DNA of 64,000 nt, from the NCBI RefSeq assembly GCF_004363655.1, contig NZ_SNZH01000002.1, positions 248,001 through 312,000 of the forward strand, given 5' to 3'. The stretch comes from Tahibacter aquaticus. GTDB lineage: Bacteria > Pseudomonadota > Gammaproteobacteria > Xanthomonadales > Rhodanobacteraceae. The notes under the pieces were generated by a model. That model was not told the DNA's origin and did no database searches. It saw only the letters and a program-made list of their open reading frames with translations. Numbering within the stretch: position 1 is the first letter of the stretch; every line of letters begins with the position of its first letter. Of the stretch, positions 12,558 through 21,500 are shown in pieces. The position numbers and the translations under genes are program-made.

Positions 12558-12571
12558 ATATTGCGCAATAT
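12558..12571. promoter_or_regulatory. Palindromic operator in the Lrp/phhA intergenic region
   Basis: ATATTGCGCAATAT is a perfect 14-bp palindrome. It starts one base beyond the regulator's ATG and lies about 125 bases upstream of phhA. Related TTGCG or CGCAA half-sites recur downstream of it at about 12589, 12612 and 12629 in an AT-richer stretch. Several phased copies are typical of octameric Lrp-type binding. Autoregulation and control of phhA are inferred. Confidence 0.6.
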
Positions 12572-12696
12572 GTCGAAATTGTGGCCGTATATTGCGACAG
12601 ACCAGTAATCTGGCGCAACAAAGCAAGCCTGTTGCGCGCTTTCGCCTCTAGACTGTAGGTCGCTGCGCGTCCTGCGCAGCTGTTCCGGAGAGCGCC

Positions 12697-13587
12697 ATGC
12701 AGACTGCCGCCCAAAGAGTCGAACACCAGCTGACCGACAAGGGCTATGTGCCGGTCTATACCACTCGCGTGATCGAGCAACCCTGGGACGGCTACAGCGC
12801 CACCGACCACCAGACCTGGTCCACCCTGTTCCAGCGCCAGCGCGAGCTGCTGGTGGGGCGCGCGGCCAAGGAATTCGTCGAGAACCAGGAGCGCTTCGGC
12901 ATGTCGGCCGACGCCATCCCGAAATTCAGCGATCTCAATCGCGTGCTGAAGGACAGCACCGGCTGGGAACTCATCGCCGTGGAAGGCCTGCTGCCCGAAC
13001 TCACGTTCTTCGAACACCTGGCCGCGCGGCGCTTCCCGGTGACCTGGTGGATACGCAAGCCGGAACAACTGGACTATTTGTCCGAGCCCGATCTGTTCCA
13101 CGACCTGTTCGGCCACGTACCGCTGCTGCTCAATCCAGTGTTCGCCGACTACATGCAGGCTTACGGCGCGGGCGGCGTGAAAGCCGCGGCGATCGCGCCC
13201 GAGGCGCTGGTCAATCTGACCCGGCTGTACTGGTATACGGTGGAATTCGGCCTGATCAACACGCCGGAAGGCCTGCGCATCTACGGCGCCGGCATCGTCA
13301 GCTCCAAGGGCGAGTCGATCTACAGCCTCGATTCCGCCGCGCCCAACCGCATCGGCTTCGACCTGGAACGCGTGATGTGCACGCGCTACCGCATCGACAC
13401 CTACCAGAAGACCTATTTCGTCATCGACAGCTACGAGCAGCTGATGGAAGCGACGCGCCCCGATTTCACCCCGCTGTACGCGCGCCTGGCCGACCAGGCG
13501 TCGGTACCGGCCGGCAGCGTGCTCGACAGCGACACGGTATTCCAGCGCGGCAGCGGCGAGGGCTGGCTCAACGACGGCGACGTCTGA
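12697..13587 (+). CDS. phhA: Phenylalanine-4-hydroxylase
   Basis: Iron- and pterin-dependent enzyme converting phenylalanine to tyrosine, the first step of phenylalanine catabolism. The 296 residues are the single-domain bacterial form without an ACT regulatory domain. The iron ligands are visible: His135 and His140 in PDLFHDLFGHVPLL, and Glu183 in LYWYTVEFGL. The conserved YGAGIVSSKGE segment is also intact. The start is preceded by CCGGAGAGCG, giving a usable GGAG. It is divergent from the Lrp-type gene and stands alone. No pterin-carbinolamine dehydratase (phhB) follows, so that function must be encoded elsewhere. The C-terminus is intact and slightly extended. Confidence 0.97.
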   Translation: MQTAAQRVEHQLTDKGYVPVYTTRVIEQPWDGYSATDHQTWSTLFQRQRELLVGRAAKEFVENQERFGMSADAIPKFSDLNRVLKDSTGWELIAVEGLLPELTFFEHLAARRFPVTWWIRKPEQLDYLSEPDLFHDLFGHVPLLLNPVFADYMQAYGAGGVKAAAIAPEALVNLTRLYWYTVEFGLINTPEGLRIYGAGIVSSKGESIYSLDSAAPNRIGFDLERVMCTRYRIDTYQKTYFVIDSYEQLMEATRPDFTPLYARLADQASVPAGSVLDSDTVFQRGSGEGWLNDGDV

Positions 13588-13602
13588 GCACGCTTTGCAC
13601 GA

Positions 13603-13637
13603 CTTCGCCGCCGACGTGGTTGCCGCCGGCGGCGAAG
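13603..13637. terminator. Hairpin between the convergent phhA and beta-helix genes
   Basis: CTTCGCCGCCG at 13603-13613 pairs perfectly with CGGCGGCGAAG at 13627-13637. It sits between two convergent stop codons and could act from either side. There is no clear T-run on either strand, so an intrinsic-terminator role is moderately supported. Confidence 0.5.
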
Positions 13638-13665
13638 GCAAAATGAACGTTATCCACCAAGACGA

Positions 13666-16137
13666 CTATTCCACCTCGAATGACTGCAAGGTCACCGGCG
13701 TGGAAACGTCGATCGTCACCGTCGCGGATTGCGGCGACACCAGTTCCACGCCGCCCTGCGGATTGGACAGCTGGACCGAGAAGCTTTCCGCCGGCTCGGT
13801 CACCAGGTCGGCGACGATAGGCACCAGGATGCTCTTGCTGCCGGATTCGCCGTCGTTCCAATGCAGCGTTCCGCTGGTCTGGGCGAAATCGCCGGGTGTG
13901 GTCGCGCCGCCGGGAATGACGGCGGTGCTGTAGTCGACGTCGATCGCGCCTTCGGCGGAATTGAAACGTTCCACGTTGATCACCGCATTGCCGGCGTTTT
14001 CCGCAATGGTGAACGCGACCGAGCCTGCCATCACGCGCACCGAACCGGGAATCGGTACGCGCACCGGTGCGGAAAACTCCGAGGTGTTATTGGCCGGGCC
14101 GGGTGCGCCGAGGCCCGGCGGGTTGGGTTCGCCGGCGCCGGGGCTGGTCGGCTTGAGGTCAGTCACGGTAGCGGTGATGAACTTGCCGCGCGTATCCATC
14201 GGCGTGGCCGGGCTCAGTGCCGCACTGCCGGAAGACAGGCCGGCCGCATTGGTGGCCGCAGTGGTTTCGCCGAGGAAGGTCTTGCCGCCGGAAGCGTTAT
14301 CATCGTTGACGAAGAACTCGATGCGGTATTGGCCGTTCGGTGCCGACTGCAGGCTCCAGCCGGCGGAACTGCCGCCGCCGCCCGGCGTATAGCCGGCCGC
14401 GCCGAGCACGACGGTGTTCTGCTGCCATTGTGCATAGTTCACATTGCGGTCGCCGCCGTTGCTGTCGTCGGTCGGGTCGACGCCGTTGTCGACCACGTCC
14501 AGGTCGATGCCGAGACTGCCCGTCGGCACACCATAGATCGAGTTCTTGCGCAGCAGGTTGGACCAGGCAGCCGTACCGGTGAACTTCACGCCGTGGGAAT
14601 CGTTGAAGGCGATGGCGTTCTTCTCGGCATCGTTGTCGCCGCCGATGCGCGTACCGCCCGACAGCACCCACAGGCCGATGCCGGCATTGCCCTGGTCGGC
14701 GCCGTCCAGCGGCGGCGGCAAGGTGCCGATGGCATTGCCACGCACGCGATTGCGCACCCCGCGCACGACCACGCCATGGCGGCCGTTGGCACCGACGATA
14801 TTGCCTTCCACGGCGGTGGCGCCGCCGACTTCGTGGTCGCTGCCGGCGATATTGATGCCGTCGGCGGCGTTGCCGATGTCCACGGCACTGCCGTCGGGCG
14901 TGGACAGGCCGACGATATTGGCCCAGATACGCACATGGTCGGAATTGCCGCCGCTGACGACGATGCCGCCCTTGTCGTTGTTCGGATCGGTCGCCGCCAC
15001 GCCGCTGCCGCCGCGGTTGTAGCCGACGATATTGCCCGGGCCTATCACCGCCGACAGCTGCACCGGATTGGGCACTGGATCGCCGGATACCGTGATGCGC
15101 GCGTCGGCGACGCGGATGCCCGACTGCGCATTGCCCAGGTCTGTCAGCGGATTGGTCGGCGCGAAACCGACGAAATTGCCTGCGACGAAGTTGGGGAACG
15201 GCACCTTGCCGGTGGAGATATTGATGCCGTCGGACAGCGGCGAGGCGCTGTTGCCAGCGACGCGATTGTCGATGCCGATGAAGTTCAGATAGGTTGACGC
15301 GGTGAGCAGAATGCCGTGGCTGGTGCTGTTCTGGCCGTTGGGCACGGCCGCCGTGCCGGTTGCGTTCAAGCCGATAATGTTATCGAAAATGACATTGGTA
15401 GCTGTGTACTGGCCGAAAATCTCGATGCCGTCGCCATCGTTGCCGGAAATCACGTTGGTGACGATGCCGTTGGGCGCCAGCGCCGGCGCGGCCGCGGCGA
15501 TGAAGGTGAGGATGGCGGGCAGGTCGGCCAGTTCCTCGGGCAGCGGTATGCCCGACAGGTTCGGAATGGCACCGTCGGTGATGTCGGCGGAAATCGACAC
15601 GCCGTCGCCGGAGTTGCCGTCGGCAGTGCTGCCGTTGGGCAGCAGGCCGATGTAGTTGTTGTAGACCACGTAGCCGTGGCCGTCGAGATTGACGCCGTTG
15701 CCCGAGCAGTTGTGGATGACGAAGTTTTCCACGCGCGAATTGTTCGCCTGCGGCACCAGCGGATTGGCCGCCTGGCCGCCGCCGCCGGGCGAGGAAAACG
15801 AGATGCAGCCATTCGTGTTGTTGCCGTCGATCTCGGCGCGGCCGTTGCCCGGCCGGGTGCCGTCGATGACGACGCGTTCCGACGCAGTCGGCAGGCTTTG
15901 TGTCAGCGTGACCTTGTTGCGGCCCATGGTGATGCGGTCGAAACCAGCCGTCGCATTGGCCTGCTGGATGGCGGCATGCAAGGTGCAGCCGCCGCCGGAA
16001 ATGCCGCAGGCGTTGTCGGCCAGGTTGCTGTCGCCGGCCGAGCCGTCGGTGATCACGTTGAAAGTGGCGGCGCCCGCCGGCAGCGCGGTCAGGGCGAGCA
16101 GGGCGGAGGCAAGGCGAGTACAGGAAAAACCAGGCAT
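13666..16137 (-). CDS. Secreted right-handed beta-helix protein with CSLREA-like and Calx-beta domains
   Basis: An 823-residue exported protein. The signal peptide (RLASALLALTALPAGAATF) is followed by a CSLREA-type segment (FNVITDGSAGDS to CTLHAAIQQANA). About 550 residues of right-handed beta-helix repeats follow, recognisable by many short NxIG-, NRI- and GNxxG-type turns (for example VYNNYIGLLPNGS, NGIVTNVISGNDGDG). A Calx-beta domain lies near 690-810 (AFTIAENAGNAVINVERF to TVTIDV). The C-terminus TPVTLQSFEVE is short and could be a sorting signal. I started at the ATG before the signal peptide, with GGGAG upstream; in-frame starts further up would put 39 residues before the leader. It may be a surface adhesin or polysaccharide-active protein; no catalytic residues are identifiable. 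Confidence 0.85.
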   Translation of the reverse strand: MPGFSCTRLASALLALTALPAGAATFNVITDGSAGDSNLADNACGISGGGCTLHAAIQQANATAGFDRITMGRNKVTLTQSLPTASERVVIDGTRPGNGRAEIDGNNTNGCISFSSPGGGGQAANPLVPQANNSRVENFVIHNCSGNGVNLDGHGYVVYNNYIGLLPNGSTADGNSGDGVSISADITDGAIPNLSGIPLPEELADLPAILTFIAAAAPALAPNGIVTNVISGNDGDGIEIFGQYTATNVIFDNIIGLNATGTAAVPNGQNSTSHGILLTASTYLNFIGIDNRVAGNSASPLSDGINISTGKVPFPNFVAGNFVGFAPTNPLTDLGNAQSGIRVADARITVSGDPVPNPVQLSAVIGPGNIVGYNRGGSGVAATDPNNDKGGIVVSGGNSDHVRIWANIVGLSTPDGSAVDIGNAADGINIAGSDHEVGGATAVEGNIVGANGRHGVVVRGVRNRVRGNAIGTLPPPLDGADQGNAGIGLWVLSGGTRIGGDNDAEKNAIAFNDSHGVKFTGTAAWSNLLRKNSIYGVPTGSLGIDLDVVDNGVDPTDDSNGGDRNVNYAQWQQNTVVLGAAGYTPGGGGSSAGWSLQSAPNGQYRIEFFVNDDNASGGKTFLGETTAATNAAGLSSGSAALSPATPMDTRGKFITATVTDLKPTSPGAGEPNPPGLGAPGPANNTSEFSAPVRVPIPGSVRVMAGSVAFTIAENAGNAVINVERFNSAEGAIDVDYSTAVIPGGATTPGDFAQTSGTLHWNDGESGSKSILVPIVADLVTEPAESFSVQLSNPQGGVELVSPQSATVTIDVSTPVTLQSFEVE

Positions 16138-16271
16138 GGTGACGCTCCCACAGGGCAGGGCGAAGCGGAAGCGGCGAGTCGCTTCCAGCCTGAAAAACGC
16201 GGGGCGGCCGAAAAAACGAACAGACAGGCGCTGTAGCCGCGCTGTCATGAACAAAGTACAGACTGCGGCAC

Positions 16272-16748
16272 ATGGCCAATCTCCTGCTTATCGCGCTGCT
16301 CTGCCTCGCTCTCGCCGGGTTTGCCTGTGCGGCGGCCTGGAGCAGCGGCGAGCCTACGCATGCGCGGCGCTGGGACGCGGCGTTTGCCCTGGTCGTTGGC
16401 CTGGCGGCGACGGAGCTGGTCCTGCTCGCTTCGCCGCTGGCTCTGCTGTTTCCGGTGGTAGCACTGCTCGGCCTGCCCCTGCCCATGCTGGTAGGGCCGT
16501 TCTGGTGGCGCAGCCGTCACGGCCGCCAGCTGTGGACCTGGCGGCGCTGGCTGCTGCAGCTGGTGCCGGGCACGGCCTTGCTGATATCGGGCCTGCTTAC
16601 CTTCGGTGGTCCGGCCGCACTGAGCTGGAGCACCTCGCAGCTGCCGTCGGTGGCCCTGGTGATCGGCGCCGCCGTGTTGAACCTCGCCGCTGGCGCGGCC
16701 GGCAATCTACGCATCGGCGCGCGCCGCCTGCGTATGGGCTTGCGTTGA
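16272..16748 (+). CDS. Small membrane protein of unknown function
   Basis: A 158-residue protein with four predicted hydrophobic helices at about 3-22, 38-58, 62-80 and 98-142. Short basic loops such as WWRSRHGRQLWTWRRW separate them, and the C-terminus is basic (RRLRMGLR). I do not recognise a family. The gene is divergent from the beta-helix gene, with 134 bases between the two starts, and is followed by a palindromic repeat. Its base composition is that of the neighbours. A component of an export or polymerisation pathway is possible, but nothing in the sequence shows it. The frame is open with good codon use and consistent hydrophobic patterning, so I believe it is real. Confidence 0.65.
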   Translation: MANLLLIALLCLALAGFACAAAWSSGEPTHARRWDAAFALVVGLAATELVLLASPLALLFPVVALLGLPLPMLVGPFWWRSRHGRQLWTWRRWLLQLVPGTALLISGLLTFGGPAALSWSTSQLPSVALVIGAAVLNLAAGAAGNLRIGARRLRMGLR

Positions 16749-16773
16749 GCGCCTGACCCCTGCGTGGTGCCGC

Positions 16774-16856
16774 GCGGCGCAATTCGCTGCGCTCATCGCA
16801 CCCTACGAAGGCGCGGCGTGCCGGTAGGGCGCGATGAGCGCAGCGAATTGCGCCGC
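16774..16856. repeat. Dispersed palindromic repeat, family A copy 1
   Basis: Two 33-base arms, at 16774-16806 and 16824-16856, are complementary at 32 of 33 positions around a 17-base loop. The arm contains GCGATGAGCGCAGCGAATTG. A further arm of the same family is found at 44374-44406 with a degraded partner. The repeat lies between the small membrane protein and the acyltransferase stop and could fold into a strong hairpin ending both convergent transcripts. Confidence 0.8.
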
Positions 16857-16871
16857 AAGCCCGCGCTGCGT

Positions 16872-17471
16872 TCAGGCGCCGCGATTCTTGCCGCGCCAGG
16901 GGCGATAGAACGCGCGGATGCGCGCGATGTCGGCATCCTTGTCGCCGCTGAGTTCGAACACCGGGCCTATGCCGATGATCTTTTCCGGATAGTGGAAATA
17001 CAGCGCCATCACGGGTATGCCGGCTTCGTGGGCAATCTGCCAGAATCCCGATTTCCACTTTGTCACCGTCTTGCGCGTGCCTTCCGGGGCGATGCCCAGC
17101 CATAGGCGTTCGCGTTCGGCGAAACGCTCCACCATTTGCTCGACCACGCCGTGCGAGGCACTGCGCTCGATCGGTATGCCGCCCATGCGCCGCAGCAGCC
17201 AGCCCAGCGGTCCGGCGAACAGTTCCTTCTTCGCCATGAACGAGGCGTCCAGGCCGACCGCAACCTTGAACATCAGGCCCCACACCCCGTCCCACCAGGA
17301 CGAATGCGGCGCGGCGACGAAGACCAGCTTGGGCAGGTCGGGAAACTGGCCAGCCAGCTTCCAGCCGCAGGCGCGCAGCAGCCAGGCGAAAAACCGCCGG
17401 TACGTGTTCTGCCGCGACAACGGTATCTGCAGCGGCTGGCCTGCGCTGTCGGGCAGGTAAGGCGGCTTCAC
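16872..17471 (-). CDS. Lysophospholipid acyltransferase-like protein (PlsC superfamily)
   Basis: A 199-residue acyltransferase. The catalytic HX4D motif is in AAPHSSWWDGVWG (His and Asp near 55-60), and the substrate-binding EGTR motif is in IAPEGTRKTVTKWKSGF near 128-132; the SASFM and GGIPIERS segments also fit the fold. It probably transfers an acyl chain to a lysophospholipid or related acceptor at the inner face of the membrane. Compared with PlsC it is short and lacks an evident transmembrane helix. The start is a GTG that overlaps the arfB stop as GTGA, so translation is coupled. This places it last in the yajQ-arfB-acyltransferase operon. The exact acceptor is unknown. Confidence 0.85.
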   Translation of the reverse strand: MKPPYLPDSAGQPLQIPLSRQNTYRRFFAWLLRACGWKLAGQFPDLPKLVFVAAPHSSWWDGVWGLMFKVAVGLDASFMAKKELFAGPLGWLLRRMGGIPIERSASHGVVEQMVERFAERERLWLGIAPEGTRKTVTKWKSGFWQIAHEAGIPVMALYFHYPEKIIGIGPVFELSGDKDADIARIRAFYRPWRGKNRGA

Positions 17472-17890
17472 TCGTCTTTCCAGCTCTTGGAGCGGCCGGC
17501 CTTGTGTGCCGAGCGGGATTTCTTTTCCTGCAGCCGGCGTTCCTGCGAACCCTTGGTCGGCTTGGTCGCGATGCGCTTCTTCGCCACGACCGTGGCGGCG
17601 CGCACGACTTCGGCCAGGCGTTCGCGCGCGTCTTCGCGGTTGCGGCCCTGGTCGCGGAAACGGTTGGCGGAAATCACCAGTACGCCATCGGCGGTGATGC
17701 GGCGGTCGCGCCGCGCCAGCAGGCGTGTGCGCACAGCGTCGGGCAGGGAGGGCGAGTTGGCCACGTCGAAGCGCAATTCCACCGCGCTGGCGACCTTGTT
17801 GACGTTCTGCCCGCCCGGGCCGGACGAACGCACGAAGCTTTCGCTCAGTTCGTCGTCGTGGATATGAATCTGCGGCGTGACTTCGAGCAT
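17468..17890 (-). CDS. arfB: Alternative ribosome-rescue factor ArfB (peptidyl-tRNA hydrolase)
   Basis: Releases stalled ribosomes from non-stop mRNAs. The 140 residues match the usual YaeJ/ArfB length. The release-factor catalytic motif GGQ is at 26-28 in RSSGPGGQNVNKVAS, and the C-terminal tail is Lys/Arg-rich (AKKRIATKPTKGSQERRLQE), the part that enters the mRNA channel. The start ATG is seven bases after the yajQ stop and the end overlaps the acyltransferase GTG, so the three genes form one operon. No release-factor-1-type domain 2 is present, which excludes an ordinary release factor. Confidence 0.93.
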   Translation of the reverse strand: MLEVTPQIHIHDDELSESFVRSSGPGGQNVNKVASAVELRFDVANSPSLPDAVRTRLLARRDRRITADGVLVISANRFRDQGRNREDARERLAEVVRAATVVAKKRIATKPTKGSQERRLQEKKSRSAHKAGRSKSWKDE

Positions 17891-17897
17891 GGCCGGG

Positions 17898-18383
17898 TCA
17901 GTCGCGGAAATTTTCGTACTGCAGCGGCATCTCGATGTCGCTGTTGTGGCGCAGCGCGGCGATGGCCAGCTGCAGGTCGTCGCGTTTCTTGGCGGTGACG
18001 CGCAGCTGATCGCCCTGGATCTGTGCCTGCACCTTGAAGCTGCCGTCCTTGAGGAACTTGACGATCTGCTTGCCCAGGGGCTGGTCGATGCCTTGCTTGA
18101 GGGTGATTTTCTGCCGCGCCGAGGACAGGTTGGTTTCCGGATCTGCCGCGTCGGCGCAGCGGATGTCGATGCTGCGGGCGACCAGGCGCTGGAACAGGAT
18201 TTCCTGCATCTGCTTGAGGCGGAATTCGGCGTCCGCCTTGAGCGTGACGACGCCGTCGGCCAGCTCGAAGCTGGCCTCGGCGCCGCGGAAGTCGAAGCGC
18301 TTGTCGAGTTCGCGGTTGGCCTGGTCGACGGCGTTGGCGACTTCGTGCTGGTCGAGCTTGGAGACGATATCGAAGGATGGCAT
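17898..18383 (-). CDS. yajQ: YajQ family nucleotide-binding protein (c-di-GMP effector-like)
   Basis: The 161-residue length is typical. The start MPSFDIVSKLDQHEVANAVDQ and the middle SSARQKITLKQGIDQ and FKVQAQIQGDQLRVTAKKRDDLQ are diagnostic of YajQ. The Xanthomonas homologue binds cyclic di-GMP and acts with a transcription factor; the window also encodes a diguanylate cyclase, so a c-di-GMP role here is plausible but inferred. I chose the second in-frame start, which reproduces the family N-terminus exactly. It heads the operon with arfB and the acyltransferase and is divergent from the CHAT gene. Confidence 0.93.
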   Translation of the reverse strand: MPSFDIVSKLDQHEVANAVDQANRELDKRFDFRGAEASFELADGVVTLKADAEFRLKQMQEILFQRLVARSIDIRCADAADPETNLSSARQKITLKQGIDQPLGKQIVKFLKDGSFKVQAQIQGDQLRVTAKKRDDLQLAIAALRHNSDIEMPLQYENFRD

Positions 18384-18565
18384 GCGCCGGATTGTAGCCC
18401 GGCACACGGCCGCGGCGGCCAGCCTGCGGGGGGCAGCCGTGGCCCGTGCGACGGTTGCCAGGCACTTTCGTGCCTTGCGCCGGACCGGACCGGCCGCATT
18501 CCGCGACGGCTGCAGCGGCAGCCGTGGCGCTACACTTTGAGCAGAAATTCACGCCAGGACGCCGC

Positions 18566-21500
18566 ATGCCGCCGGATCGCCGCCGCTGCTTCCGCTTTTT
18601 CCGCCGCGGCAGTTGCCTGGGCGTGCTGCTGGCCTTGTTGCCCGTAGCGCTGCCGGCGGCCGATCCTGCGGCGCTGCCACGGTTGCAGCCGGGCCAGCCG
18701 CAGGAACGGGTGTTGCAGGCGGGCCAGAGCCTGCAGCTGGTCCTGGATCTGCCGGCGGCGCAGGCGCTGCGCCTGCGCGTCGTCGAACAGGGTATCGACG
18801 TGGAGGCGCAACTGGTCGGTGCCACGCAGCGCTGGCGTGCCGAAGACGACGACATCCTGCGCTGGGGCGAACAGCGCTTCGCCCTGGCCCGCAACGAAAC
18901 CGGCCTGCGCCTGGAACTGCGCGCACCGCGGCTGGGCTCGCCACCTGGCCGGGTGCAGCTGAGCCTGGAAGCCGTAGAGCTGGCCGACAGCGCGCGCAGC
19001 GCTGCCTTCGGCCTGGACCTGGGCGCGGCCGAAGTCGCCCAGCGCATGGCCGATGCGCAACGCCTGCGCGAACCGCAGACCGCCGTGCTGGTGCAGTCGC
19101 TGTGCCAGGCCCGCCGCGACAGCGGCGACAGCGCCGGCTATCTGCGCTGCAGCGGTATGCAGGAACGCATACTCGCGCGCCAGTCGCGCCGGCCCGAGGC
19201 GATTGCGGTGCTGGAACAGGCACTGCCGGTCTGGCGTGCCGCGGCCGATCCGCGTGGCCAGGCATCGGCCTTGAACAATCTGGGCATGAATCACTACTGG
19301 CTGGGCGACGGGCGTCTGGCCGCCAGGCCATTGCAGCAGGCGCTGGCGGCATTGGATGGGGTCGACGACGACCTGCTGCGCGCGGTGATCCAGAACAACC
19401 TCTGCCTTAGCGGTGCATTGCGCAACAGCCTGCAGCAGGCGCGCACCTGCTACGAACGAGCGCTGGCCCTGTCCGAGGCCAGCGGCGACCTGCAGCGCAT
19501 CGCGACCGCGCAGAACAATCTCGGCGGTGCCTGGTTCCTGCTGGGCGACAGCGGCCTTGCCGCCGCGCATTTCGAGCGCGCCCTGGCCTTGCGCCGGCAG
19601 CTGGGCGACCTGCCCGGCAGCGGCGACGCGCGCTACAACCTGGCCCTGGTGCGTATTGCCCAGGGCCAGCTGGCCAATGCCCTGCAGGAGCTGGAACAGG
19701 CCAGCGTGGCCTACCGCAGCGGCAGCAACAGTGCCGGCGAGGCGCTGGCGCTGCGCAGTCGCGGCTACGTGCAGCTGCTGCTGGGAGAACCCGCACTGGC
19801 GGTCGACCTGATGCAGCAGGCGCTGGTTCTGCAGCGCGGCGGTGGCCGCCGCGACGCCGTGGTGGCGACCCTGGCGCGCCTGGCCGAAGCACAGCTGGCG
19901 CAGGGCGATACCGTGGAGGCGCGCGCTTCTGCCGACGAGGCCGTCGCGGCGGCGGCGGTCGATGCCAGCCCGCTGCTGCAGGCCGACACCAGCCTGCGTG
20001 CGGCGCGCATCTATCGCCGCGGCGGCGACCTGCCTGCTGCGGCAAACCTGGCCGAACAGGCGCTGGCCGCGGCCGCGCCGCTGAAACAAAGTGCATTGGC
20101 CGACAGCGCCCGGGTAGAGCTGGCCCAGCTCGCGCTGTTGCAAGGCCAGCCGGCGCAGGCCCGCACGCTGGCCGCGGCCGCGCTGAAAAGCCGGCGCCTG
20201 GCGGTATTGCCGCAACTGGACGCGTATACCGTCATTGCCGCGGCGCTGCGTGCCGAAGGCCAGCCGGCGGCGGCCGAAGCAGCCTACCGCCGCGCCATCG
20301 CCGCGACCGAGCAGGCCGCCACCACGCTGTACGACCCGGAGCTGCGGGCGAGTTTCTTCGCAGTCCAGCGTGAAGCACAGGAGGGCCTGATCGCGCTGTT
20401 GCTGGAGGCCCGCGACAGCCAGGGCGGTGCCGCGCGCGCCGCCGAAGCGCTGGTCTTGAGCGAAGACTTTCGCGCGCGCAGCCTGCGCGACAGTCTCGAT
20501 ACAGCGGGCAGCAACCTGTCGTCTGCGGCCGTGGCCGAACGCGAGCCGCTGCTGACCCAGCTGGCCGCGCTGGCGCTGGCGCGCTGGAAGCTCAGCGAGG
20601 CGCGCAGCAGCGACCGCGATGCCCTGCGCCAGCTCGACCGCGAGATCCGCGCTGCGGGCGCGGCCTTGCGCCAGCTCGACGACCGCCTGCGGCACGGCGC
20701 CTTGCCGCGGCCACAGCGCGCGCAATTGCGCATCGCCGATCTGCAACAAGCCTTGCCGGCCGATACCACGCTGCTGGTGTATCGCCAGCAAGCCCAGGGC
20801 AGCCATGCCTGGGTCGTGCAGCGCGATGCACTGCATTCGCAGCCCCTGGCCGAAGCCGCCGTCATTGCCGCGGCGGTGCGCGAGGTACGCGCCAGCCTGG
20901 CCGCCGGCGACGGTGCCAGCGGCGGCCAGCCGCCGCGCTGGCAGGCGGCGCTGGCACAGGCGTGTGCCCTGGTCTGGCAACCCCTGGCTGCCCGCATCGT
21001 CACGCCGCGCGTGCTGATCGTTGCCGATGGCGAACTCGAAGCTCTGCCGTTCGCCGCCTTGCGCTGCGGCGACCAGCCCGGCTATCTGGTGCAGCGGCAC
21101 GAGCTGAGCCGCCTGCCGGCCGCCTGGCTGTTGCTGCGGCCAGCCGCGGCAGGGCTGCGTGCCGACTACAGCGCGCTGCTGGTCGGCGATCCGGTGTATA
21201 GCCGCGACGATGCGCGCCTGGGCGGCCTGGCCCCTGCGGCGGAATCTGCCACGCCGGCCTTGCGCAACGACGACAGGCGCCTGTACGGCAGTGCGCAGGA
21301 ACTGCAGCGGATCGAGCAGCGCCTGGGCGCACAGCACAGCACGCTGCTGCTGGGCTTGTCGGCCCGCCTGGATAATGTAGAAAAGGTTTCTTTAAACTCT
21401 TTTGATATTGTGCATTTTACGACACACGGCGTGGACGGCGGCAGCAGCTTTGGCGGTTCCGGCCTGGTGCTGTCGCTGTTCGATGCCCGCGGCACGGCGA

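Noticed and set aside
13729-15297. 522-codon plus-strand frame opposite the beta-helix gene
   Set aside because: The minus-strand frame has signal peptide, repeats and Calx-beta domain; this frame has none.
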